Of a stretch of DNA of 64,000 nt, positions 1 through 7,039 are shown in pieces. Source of the stretch: Qipengyuania sp. S6317L1 (GTDB lineage: Bacteria > Pseudomonadota > Alphaproteobacteria > Sphingomonadales > Sphingomonadaceae); NCBI RefSeq assembly GCF_023015615.1, contig NZ_JALKAJ010000005.1, positions 1 through 64,000 of the forward strand, written 5' to 3'. The translations under genes and the position numbers were made by a program. The number at the start of each line of letters is the position of its first letter. Position 1 is the stretch's first letter. The notes beneath the pieces are model-generated. The model was not told the origin of the DNA. It saw nothing but the letters and a program-made list of their open reading frames with translations, and made no database searches.

Positions 1-1401
1 TACGACGTGATTGTGCTGGGCTCTGGCCCTGGTGGCTATGTGGCGGCCATTCGTGCCTCGCAATTGGGATTGAAGACCGCGATTGTGGAGCGTGAACTGC
101 TTGGAGGCATCTGCCTCAACTGGGGCTGTATTCCGACCAAGGCGATGCTGCGCAGCGCGGAAGTCTTTCACCAGATGAACCATGCAAGCGATTATGGTCT
201 CAAAGTCGCTGGCGAGATCGAGGCTGATCTGGAAGCGATTGTGAAACGTTCGCGCGGCGTTGCCAAACAGCTTAATCAGGGCGTCACCCATTTGATGAAG
301 AAGAACAAAATCACCGTCCACATGGGCGAGGGGCGGCTGTCGGGTCCAACCTCGCTCACGGTGACAAGCGATAAGGGCGAGGAAGAACTCACCGCCAAGC
401 ATATCATCGTCGCCACCGGTGCGCGTGCACGCGATCTGCCTTTTGCGCCCGCAGACGGGAAGCGCGTTTGGACCTATCGCCATGCGATGACCCCGCCCGA
501 AAAACCGACCAAACTTCTGGTGATCGGATCAGGCGCAATCGGGATCGAATTTGCCAGCTTCTACAACGACATTGGCGTTGATGTGACCGTGGTCGAGATG
601 CTCGACCGGATCGTGCCGGTGGAAGATGCAGACGTATCGACCTTCCTTGAAAAGAGCCTGACCAAGCAAGGCATTGCGATTATGACCGGGGCAGGGGTCG
701 AAGACCTGAAGGTTGGCGACAAGAGCGTGACGGCGACGATCAAGGACAAGGACGGCAATACCGAAACCACCGAGTTCAGCCACGTGATCACCGCGATTGG
801 CATCGTGCCCAACACCGAAGATATCGGCCTCGACGATCTTGCCGAGATGGACAAGGGCTTTATCCAGATTGACGAATATGGCCGCACCAAGTCGGATGGC
901 CTGTGGGCGATTGGCGATTGCACGCCGGGGCCATGGCTCGCGCACAAGGCAAGCCACGAGGGCGTGACCGCAGCCGAAGCGATTGCGCAGGAACTCGGCA
1001 ACACCGAGGTCCACCCCCACGCAATGGACCGCTCGAACATTCCGGGCTGCACCTATTGCCACCCGCAAGTCGCCAGCGTCGGCATGACCGAGGCCAAGGC
1101 GAAGGAAGCGGGCTACGAACTGAAAGTCGGCAATTTCCCCTTCATCGGCAACGGCAAGGCCATCGCGCTTGGCGAAGCGGAAGGATTTATCAAGACCGTG
1201 TTCGACGCGAAAACCGGCGAGCTTCTGGGCGCGCATATGGTGGGCGCTGAAGTCACCGAGCTGATCCAGGGATACACCGTGGGCAAGACGCTTGAGACGA
1301 CCGAGGCCGAGCTTATGCAAACCGTCTTTGCGCACCCGACGCTGTCAGAAATGATGCACGAAAGCGTGCTCGACGCCTACGGTAAAGCGATCCATATTTG
1401 A
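1..1401 (+). CDS. lpdA: Dihydrolipoyl dehydrogenase (E3), 5' end cut off by window edge
   Basis: FAD-dependent E3 of 2-oxoacid dehydrogenase complexes, which reoxidises dihydrolipoyl groups with NAD+. The reading frame is already open at base 1 (Tyr-Asp-Val-Ile-Val-Leu-Gly), so the true start lies a few codons to the left. Visible features are the N-terminal dinucleotide motif GSGPGGYVAA, the redox disulfide CLNWGC, a second Rossmann motif VIGSGAIGIEFA, the FAD motif AIGD, and the C-terminal catalytic HPTLSE, so the 3' end is intact. It would serve the E1/E2 genes at 36318-39754, although E3 is usually shared between complexes. It ends 50 bp from the convergent acyl-CoA dehydrogenase gene. 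Family assignment is secure. Confidence 0.95.
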   Translation, partial: YDVIVLGSGPGGYVAAIRASQLGLKTAIVERELLGGICLNWGCIPTKAMLRSAEVFHQMNHASDYGLKVAGEIEADLEAIVKRSRGVAKQLNQGVTHLMKKNKITVHMGEGRLSGPTSLTVTSDKGEEELTAKHIIVATGARARDLPFAPADGKRVWTYRHAMTPPEKPTKLLVIGSGAIGIEFASFYNDIGVDVTVVEMLDRIVPVEDADVSTFLEKSLTKQGIAIMTGAGVEDLKVGDKSVTATIKDKDGNTETTEFSHVITAIGIVPNTEDIGLDDLAEMDKGFIQIDEYGRTKSDGLWAIGDCTPGPWLAHKASHEGVTAAEAIAQELGNTEVHPHAMDRSNIPGCTYCHPQVASVGMTEAKAKEAGYELKVGNFPFIGNGKAIALGEAEGFIKTVFDAKTGELLGAHMVGAEVTELIQGYTVGKTLETTEAELMQTVFAHPTLSEMMHESVLDAYGKAIHI

Positions 1402-1450
1402 TTGGGGAGGCCTCAAGCAGCGAAGCGGTAGGCCGCAAAGACGCGCTTCT

Positions 1451-2629
1451 TTACGAATTCGCGTCCCGCCACTCGCGCTTGATCTTCTTCGCAAGGCTCC
1501 ATTTGTGAACTTCGGTCGGGCCATCGTAAATGCGAAAGGCGCGAACCTCACGGAACAGCAGTTCGACGATAGAATCGCCCGTGACACCAGTGCCGCCCAT
1601 GCATTGCACGCAGCGGTCAGCGATCTGGAACAGGGTTTCCGCAACGAAGGTCTTGGCCATCGAGCTTTCAGTGGTCCCAAGGTCACCCGTGTCGAGCACG
1701 CCAGCGCACCAGTCGATCATCAGCTCACAAGCTTGAAGGTCGATCTTGTTCTGGGCCAGCATGAAGCCGACGCCCTCGTGGTCGACCAAAGGTTTGCCAA
1801 AAGCTTGTCGGCGGCAGGCGTAATCGGTCGCGATCTCCTGCGCACGAATGGCAAGCCCGAGCCAGCGCGAGCAGTGCGTCAAACGGGCAGGCGCAAGGCG
1901 CACTTGCGCATATTTGAACCCTTCGCCCGCTTCGCCGAGCATTTGATCGACAGGAATACGAAGGTCGTTAATGGTGATGACAGCATGACCGCCGGGCATC
2001 GAATTGTCGATTGTGTCGAGTACGCGGTCGATCTGGATCGCGGGATCGGGAAGATCGACGAGGAACATACACGCGCCGCCTTCCGAAGACGGGTCGATGG
2101 AACGGGCCATCACAATGCCGACCTTCGCACCCTCGGCCCCGGTGATAAACGCCTTTCGTCCGTTCACGACCCAGTGGTTGCCGTCGAGCCGGCAGGTGGT
2201 CTGCATCATTGAGGGATCCGAGCCCGCGCCACCTTCGCTGGCCGGTTCGGTCATGAAGAAAGCCGAGCGCGCCTCTCCCGAAACGAGCGGCGCAAGGAAC
2301 CGCTCTTTGATCTGCGCATCGCCAACTTGGGAAAGCAGGTACATATTGCCCTCATCGGGCGCCATGACATTGCAGGCCAGCGTCCCTAGTGGCGACAGTC
2401 CGGTTGCGCGCAGAACCTTTGCGGTTTCTGTATGCGTAAGATGCGATCCATCCTCGAGAATGTGCGGGGTGAGAACGCCCGCCTCCCTCGCAAGACCGCG
2501 AAGTTCCTGCACCAGCTCATCGGCCGGTCCATGGTCGCCCCAGCGCGGATCGCTCTCAAACGGAACGACCTGTTCCCGAACGAAAGTTTCGACACTGTTT
2601 GCGATGGTAGAGGCGCGCTCGCTCGACAT
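1451..2629 (-). CDS. Acyl-CoA dehydrogenase (ACAD10/11-like)
   Basis: A 392-residue FAD enzyme expected to form the alpha,beta double bond of an acyl-CoA. The middle domain shows the FAD/substrate segment MTEPASEGGAGSDPS and NGRKAFITGA. The C-terminal domain shows QCMGGTGVTGDS and FRIYDGPTEVHK, where Asp-Gly-Pro resembles ACAD10/11-type proteins rather than the medium-chain type. The ATG overlaps the stop of the upstream NTF2-like gene (TAATG), so the two are translationally coupled. Acyl chain preference is not visible. It probably acts after CoA activation by the ligase at 11450-13069 (inference). Confidence 0.88.
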   Translation of the reverse strand: MSSERASTIANSVETFVREQVVPFESDPRWGDHGPADELVQELRGLAREAGVLTPHILEDGSHLTHTETAKVLRATGLSPLGTLACNVMAPDEGNMYLLSQVGDAQIKERFLAPLVSGEARSAFFMTEPASEGGAGSDPSMMQTTCRLDGNHWVVNGRKAFITGAEGAKVGIVMARSIDPSSEGGACMFLVDLPDPAIQIDRVLDTIDNSMPGGHAVITINDLRIPVDQMLGEAGEGFKYAQVRLAPARLTHCSRWLGLAIRAQEIATDYACRRQAFGKPLVDHEGVGFMLAQNKIDLQACELMIDWCAGVLDTGDLGTTESSMAKTFVAETLFQIADRCVQCMGGTGVTGDSIVELLFREVRAFRIYDGPTEVHKWSLAKKIKREWRDANS

Positions 2630-3036
2630 TAGCCTGCCGCCTTTGCCGCAGCGGCGTCATTGATCGATTTCGGGTCGAAGTAATACGGCTTGATCATGCA
2701 ACATTTGCCATCGCGGAACTTGAAGACCTCGCAGATTTCCGAAGGCGGTATCGAGGAGTCGGCATATTGGATTTCAAGGATTGTCACCGCATAGTCGCCT
2801 CCGGTGGTGGTAACCGTGCGCGAAAGGCCGGCGATGTCGGCAAGGCTGAAGACCTTAAGGTACAGCTCTTTTAGTCCGTTTTTTCCTTTGAAATCGCCTG
2901 CCATGGGAAGGCCGGGCGCTTCGGATGCGACGAAATCGTCGGTCAGCATCGAGGCGGCCTTGTCCCAATCGCCCTCTCCAGTCGAGGCATAGAGTTCGTC
3001 AATGAAGGCAACTTTTTCATCGTGGGTCATTGTCAT
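2629..3036 (-). CDS. NTF2/SnoaL-like protein
   Basis: A 135-residue single-domain protein with the NTF2-like pattern: an N-terminal helix (FIDELYASTGEGDWDKAASML), a following DDFV segment, and a C-terminal strand pair ending in a KFRDGK turn. This fold covers isomerases, dehydratases, polyketide cyclases and non-catalytic subunits, so the reaction is unknown. The ATG lies 7 bp after GGGAGA. It is the first gene of a two-gene minus-strand unit with the acyl-CoA dehydrogenase and is divergent from the Rieske ferredoxin gene at 3160. It is one of six NTF2-like genes in the island. Confidence 0.7.
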   Translation of the reverse strand: MTMTHDEKVAFIDELYASTGEGDWDKAASMLTDDFVASEAPGLPMAGDFKGKNGLKELYLKVFSLADIAGLSRTVTTTGGDYAVTILEIQYADSSIPPSEICEVFKFRDGKCCMIKPYYFDPKSINDAAAAKAAG

Positions 3037-3159
3037 ATCGCTTCTCCCTTTGCCTTGTGTTCTCGACTATAGCGCGTGCAATTTGACCTAGCCGATTTGA
3101 TAGCCCGCCGTCAGGCCGAGAGATCGTTAGGCTAAGAGAGAGACAGAGGAGAATTACGC

Positions 3160-3513
3160 GTGAGCGAAAGCTGGCACCAAGTTTCAAAAGAGACCGAATT
3201 TCCCGCAGATGGCAAATTGTCGGCAAAGGCCGGTGAATGGCAGGCGCTGATCGTGCGCGAGGGGGATGAGTATTTCGCTTATAACGATTGCTGCACCCAT
3301 CAGGCAGCCGCGCTGTCGGGTGGCCGCGTCCGGCGCGGTACCATCATGTGCCCCTTGCATGGTGCGCGCTTTGAAGTGAAGTCGGGCCGCTGTGTCGGCG
3401 GGGCTTACCCTGCGCTTAAATCATTCTCAGTCCGGATCAGCGACGGGATGATAGAGGTTGGCGTGCCTGCAACACCGCCGGGGCAGGGCGAAAAACCAAC
3501 GCTCACAAGCTGA
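3160..3513 (+). CDS. Rieske [2Fe-2S] ferredoxin
   Basis: A 117-residue small Rieske protein with Cys45-x-His47 and Cys64-x2-His67 as cluster ligands (CTHQAA and CPLHGARF). This length suits a soluble electron carrier to oxygenases. The start is GTG, preceded by AGAGGAGAA at good spacing. It is the only Rieske-type ferredoxin in the window, so it is the best candidate electron donor for one or more of the four Rieske oxygenase alpha subunits, but no ferredoxin reductase gene is seen. It is followed by an NTF2-like gene and an MDR reductase on the same strand. Confidence 0.9.
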   Translation: MSESWHQVSKETEFPADGKLSAKAGEWQALIVREGDEYFAYNDCCTHQAAALSGGRVRRGTIMCPLHGARFEVKSGRCVGGAYPALKSFSVRISDGMIEVGVPATPPGQGEKPTLTS

Positions 3514-3586
3514 CCTGCCTTTTCCCATAGCTGTCTTGGCGGAAGGCGCGCTCTATACCAGTTGCCACAGACGAGGGAGAGAGACG

Positions 3587-4015
3587 ATGCCTTTTACCGG
3601 ACCTTACGAGGACCGGCTCGCCATTCGCGAGTTGATCGATGCCTATGCCGATGCCGTGACGATGCGCGATGCGCAGGCGTGGGGGTCGACATGGGCCGAA
3701 GACAGCCGATGGGAAATGCCCGACTATCCGGAATTTCCGGCACAAGACGGCCGCGCAAATATCGTCGCCTTGTGGCAGGGCGCGATGGAGCAATATCCCG
3801 GCATTATGTTCGAGGCATGGCCCGGCTCCATCGAAATTGACGGCGATCGCGCCACCGTCCGCAGCTTCACCGCTGAGGTCTATGACCAGGACGGCAACAC
3901 TGTGCGCGATCGCGGCCAGTACGAGGACGAATGCGTCAAGATCGATGGGCGCTGGTATTTTGCGAAGCGGTCTTTCCGCAACATTCATAAGCAAATCCAG
4001 CCCAAGGGCTGCTGA
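3587..4015 (+). CDS. NTF2/SnoaL-like protein
   Basis: A 142-residue protein starting MPFTGPYEDRLAIREL, with an ATG a few bases after a GAGGGAGAGA ribosome site. The sequence shows the NTF2/SnoaL pattern, with an acidic N-terminal helix, SRWEMPD in the first strand region, and a closing strand containing DGRWYF. It is closely similar at its N terminus to the protein at 14728-15171 (MVFTGPLEDRIAIREL), so the two are paralogues. Members of this fold act as dehydratases or isomerases, and ring-hydroxylating oxygenase beta subunits share the fold. The reaction is undetermined. It lies between the ferredoxin and an MDR reductase in one unit. Confidence 0.75.
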   Translation: MPFTGPYEDRLAIRELIDAYADAVTMRDAQAWGSTWAEDSRWEMPDYPEFPAQDGRANIVALWQGAMEQYPGIMFEAWPGSIEIDGDRATVRSFTAEVYDQDGNTVRDRGQYEDECVKIDGRWYFAKRSFRNIHKQIQPKGC

Positions 4016-4031
4016 GAGAGGAACCGAAGAA

Positions 4032-5036
4032 ATGGCAACGCGGAAATACTGGCGGCTTGATGCGCGTCCGGTTGAACATGATTATACAAGCGCGCTTTCT
4101 CTCCAGACTGAAGAGTTGGCCCCGCCCGGCAAAGGTCACGTTCAGGTCGAGGCGCAGTATCTGTCCATGGACCCGGGTGTGCGCGTGTGGATGACCGCTC
4201 GCGAAGATGGCTATTCCCCGCCTATTCCATTGGGGGAGGCGATGCAGGGACAGTTTATCGGCCGTGTGAGTGCGTCGGCGCATCCCGACTTTGAAGAAGG
4301 CGAGCTTGTTCGCGGATTTGGTCACTGGGCTTCGCACAGCACTGTTGATCCAGCGCTCGCCGGGCTCACAAAACTCGATGAGAATGTTGCCGATACTCGT
4401 CAACATTTCGGCGTTCTTGGATTGAATGGCGAGACGGCGATGTGCGGGCTGACCGATGTATTGGAATTGAAAGAAGGCGAAACCGTGCTCGTCTCTGCCG
4501 CAGCGGGCGCAACGGGAAGCGTTGCGTGCCAGATTGCGCGCAACATGGGCTGTAAGGTTATCGGCATCGCGGGCGCTGACGATAAATGTGCATGGCTAAC
4601 GAACGAGCTGGGTGTCGATATCGCGATCAATTACAAGACCCAGAATGTAGCCGAAGAGTTGGCGAAGATTGAGGGCGGGATTAACGTCTATTTCGAAAAT
4701 GTCGGCGGCGATCTGCTTGATGCAGCGCTCCCCAATATGGCGCTTTACGGCCGGATCGGTATTTGCGGGTTGATTACCGGATACACCAGCGAGAGCGGCA
4801 ATGCGGGACCGGCCCGCTTCGATCAGATCTTGATGAAGCGTCTCACGGTTAAGGGCATTTTCCTGCCTGATTACCTTGCCCAAGGCAAAAACTACTACGC
4901 CCCCCTTCGCCAATGGTACGATGAGGGGCGTCTAGTTGGTGAATTCGATCAGACAGCCGGGCTTGAGAACACACTTACCGCGTTTACCCGCCTGATGACT
5001 GGCAAGAACACCGGCAAGGTGATCGTTGCGCTCTGA
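4032..5036 (+). CDS. NADP-dependent MDR oxidoreductase (zinc-independent)
   Basis: A 334-residue medium-chain reductase of the leukotriene B4 dehydrogenase/CurA group, enzymes that reduce the C=C bond of enones with NADPH. It shows the N-terminal MDPGVRVWM segment, the nucleotide-binding AAAGATGSVACQIA and YFENVGGDLLDAAL. The zinc-binding cysteines of alcohol dehydrogenases are absent. The start ATG follows GAGAGGAACCGAAGAA. It is third in the ferredoxin/NTF2/MDR unit. A paralogue lies at 5941-6954. Confidence 0.88.
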   Translation: MATRKYWRLDARPVEHDYTSALSLQTEELAPPGKGHVQVEAQYLSMDPGVRVWMTAREDGYSPPIPLGEAMQGQFIGRVSASAHPDFEEGELVRGFGHWASHSTVDPALAGLTKLDENVADTRQHFGVLGLNGETAMCGLTDVLELKEGETVLVSAAAGATGSVACQIARNMGCKVIGIAGADDKCAWLTNELGVDIAINYKTQNVAEELAKIEGGINVYFENVGGDLLDAALPNMALYGRIGICGLITGYTSESGNAGPARFDQILMKRLTVKGIFLPDYLAQGKNYYAPLRQWYDEGRLVGEFDQTAGLENTLTAFTRLMTGKNTGKVIVAL

Positions 5037-5044
5037 CAGGAGAA

Positions 5045-5066
5045 GACCGCGCATCAATGCGCGGTC
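5045..5066. terminator. Hairpin between convergent genes (possible bidirectional terminator)
   Basis: A perfect 9-bp stem, GACCGCGCA and its complement, around a TCAA loop, nine bases after the MDR stop codon. It overlaps the stop codon of the convergent SDR gene. Neither side has a long T-run, so intrinsic termination is only possible, not clear. Confidence 0.45.
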
Positions 5067-5815
5067 ATTCCCCCGTCCACCACAAGCTCGGCGCCGGTCA
5101 CATAACGGCTCTCGTCGCTGGCAAGGAAAAGGCAGGCGTTGGCGATATCGACCGGCTCACCCAAACGTTGCATCGGCACCGCGCCTACGACTGCATCGAA
5201 GATATCAGGATTTTTCTTCGCTTCGGCCTGCATATTGGTGTCGATCATTCCCGGATGGATGGTGTTCACGCGAATGTTCTGAGCAGCGCATTCAATAGCA
5301 ACGGACTTTGACATCAAACGCACGCCGCCTTTGGTTGCGGAATAGGCGGTACAGGTCGGGACGCCAACGATGCCCCCGACTGATGAGATATTGATGATTG
5401 ATCCGGGTTTCCCTGCTTCACGCATGGCCGCAACCGCGCCGCGGGTGCCGTAGAAGACGCTGTCCAAGTTGACCCTTAGCTGTTTGTCCCACCCTTCGTT
5501 CGTGAGATCTTCGATAAGGTGAAGAACTGCAATCCCGGCATTGTTGACGAGAATATCGGGCGCCCCATGGTCATTGGTTACCTTGGCAATGACCTTTTCC
5601 CAGTCTTTGGCATCAGCCACATCATGCTTCAGCGCGATCGCAGTCCCTCCGTCAGAATTGATGCTTTCAGCGACCTTTGCTGCGCCAGCCTCGTCCATGT
5701 CTGTGCAATAGACCACAGCGCCTTCCTCCGCGAACCGGCGTGCAATCGAGCTACCAAGCCCCGGCTCCGATGCAGCGCCGGTTACGATTGCGATTTTGTG
5801 TGCCAATCTCGACAT
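5054..5815 (-). CDS. Short-chain dehydrogenase/reductase (SDR)
   Basis: A 253-residue classical SDR, NAD(P)-dependent alcohol/ketone oxidoreductase. The nucleotide motif is TGAASEPGLG, two residues longer than the usual TGxxxGxG. It also shows NNAG, the catalytic Ser in NISSVGG, and YSATK. The C terminus has the common GAELVVDGG ending. The chosen ATG (MSRLAHK) lies 12 bases after GGGAG; the reading frame extends upstream but without SDR character. It is transcribed divergently from the MDR gene at 5941, with a 125-bp gap. Confidence 0.9.
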   Translation of the reverse strand: MSRLAHKIAIVTGAASEPGLGSSIARRFAEEGAVVYCTDMDEAGAAKVAESINSDGGTAIALKHDVADAKDWEKVIAKVTNDHGAPDILVNNAGIAVLHLIEDLTNEGWDKQLRVNLDSVFYGTRGAVAAMREAGKPGSIINISSVGGIVGVPTCTAYSATKGGVRLMSKSVAIECAAQNIRVNTIHPGMIDTNMQAEAKKNPDIFDAVVGAVPMQRLGEPVDIANACLFLASDESRYVTGAELVVDGGMTAH

Positions 5816-5940
5816 AATTAGCCATCTCCCTTTTCTCTTGGGTGCTACCATCCAAGGTTTCAGGCTTCAGGCGAACTGATGTTTTATACAGGTGTCGCCA
5901 GAATTCCGCTGAGCGATGGTTGAGAGCAAAGGAGAGGATC

Positions 5941-6954
5941 ATGAATATGAACCGTAGATTTTTGCTGCAGAGGCGACCCGAAGGCACACCCGTGCCAGAG
6001 GATTTCGAGATTGTTACCGAGCCTATTCCTGAACCGGGGGAGGGTGAGATAGTGATCCGCAATCACTACGCCTCCCTCGACCCGGCGCAGCGTGGCTGGA
6101 TGGATGATGCGCCCAGCTATATGCCTCCCATCGCTCTTGGCGATCCTGTGCGCGCAACCACGGTTGGCAGGGTCCACGCCAGCAATCATCCCGACTTTGC
6201 CGTGGATGACTGGGTCATGGGATTGAACGCGCTTGAAGACTATTCGCTGGCTACGGCGGGTGGATTTACAAGCAACATCGATGTCTCTCAGGTTGAAAGT
6301 CCCACGCAGTTTCTAAGCGCAATGGGCGCGGTCGGCCTCACCGCCTATTTCGGCCTGCTCGAAGTGGCGAAGCCAAAGCCGGGCGAAACACTCATCGTAT
6401 CCGGCGCTGCGGGCGCGGTTGGTTCGGTGGTCGGGCAAATCGGAAAGATCAGCGGGTGCCGCACCATCGGTATCGCTGGAGGAGCAGAGAAGTGCCGCCG
6501 TCTGACCGAGCGTTACGGCTATGATGTTGCAATCGATTATAAGGGAAAGACAGTTGACGAATTGGCGCAGGAGATTGCAGCTGTGGCCCCGCAAGGCGTT
6601 GATATAGTCTTCGAAAATGTCGGGGGCGCTGTCCTTGATGCCGAATTGCTTAACCTTGCAAAACACGCGCGGGTCGTTTTGTGCGGCCTTATCAGCGAGT
6701 ATAATTCGCCCGAAAAACACGGCGCGCGCAATTTGTGGCGGGTTTTGACGCAGGAAGCGACGCTTCACGGCTATCTCATCTCTGCCTATGTCGATCGCTT
6801 CGCCGATGGCGGCGCGCAAATGGGGCAATGGATGGCAGAAGGGAGGCTCGTCATGGATGAAGACGTGCAGGAGGGACTTGAGAATGCCTATGCTGCTTTC
6901 ATGCGCCTCTTCTCAGGTGCGAACACCGGCAAGCTGATCCTCAAGATCACCTGA
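5941..6954 (+). CDS. NADP-dependent MDR oxidoreductase (zinc-independent)
   Basis: A 337-residue paralogue of the reductase at 4032-5036, with SLDPAQRGWM near the N terminus, GAAGAVGSVVGQIG as the nucleotide loop, and VFENVGGAVLDAEL. The structural-zinc cysteines are absent. It probably reduces an activated double bond in the island's substrate or an intermediate. The ATG is preceded by AAAGGAGAGGATC. It is followed by a strong hairpin terminator, so it is probably transcribed alone. Confidence 0.88.
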   Translation: MNMNRRFLLQRRPEGTPVPEDFEIVTEPIPEPGEGEIVIRNHYASLDPAQRGWMDDAPSYMPPIALGDPVRATTVGRVHASNHPDFAVDDWVMGLNALEDYSLATAGGFTSNIDVSQVESPTQFLSAMGAVGLTAYFGLLEVAKPKPGETLIVSGAAGAVGSVVGQIGKISGCRTIGIAGGAEKCRRLTERYGYDVAIDYKGKTVDELAQEIAAVAPQGVDIVFENVGGAVLDAELLNLAKHARVVLCGLISEYNSPEKHGARNLWRVLTQEATLHGYLISAYVDRFADGGAQMGQWMAEGRLVMDEDVQEGLENAYAAFMRLFSGANTGKLILKIT

Positions 6955-6980
6955 TCCCGACCAAGCTCATCAAGCCAAAC

Positions 6981-7020
6981 AAAAAGGGCGGCGAGTTGAT
7001 TGAACTCGCCGCCCTTTTTT
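6981..7020. terminator. Strong bidirectional rho-independent terminator
   Basis: A perfect 12-bp stem (GGGCGGCGAGTT at 6986-6997, complement at 7003-7014) with a 5-base loop, flanked by A5 on the left and T6 on the right. It serves the MDR gene from the left and the TonB-dependent receptor from the right. Confidence 0.93.
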
Positions 7021-7039
7021 CGTCCGGTAGGTTTGGAGT

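Noticed and set aside
529..1335. Long open frame opposite lpdA
   Set aside because: It is the antisense of a well-conserved enzyme; its composition shows no domain and there is no ribosome site.
5859..5872. Tandem TTCAGGC repeat in the SDR/MDR divergent gap
   Set aside because: Two 7-bp copies only, with no dyad or second site; not enough for a regulatory call.
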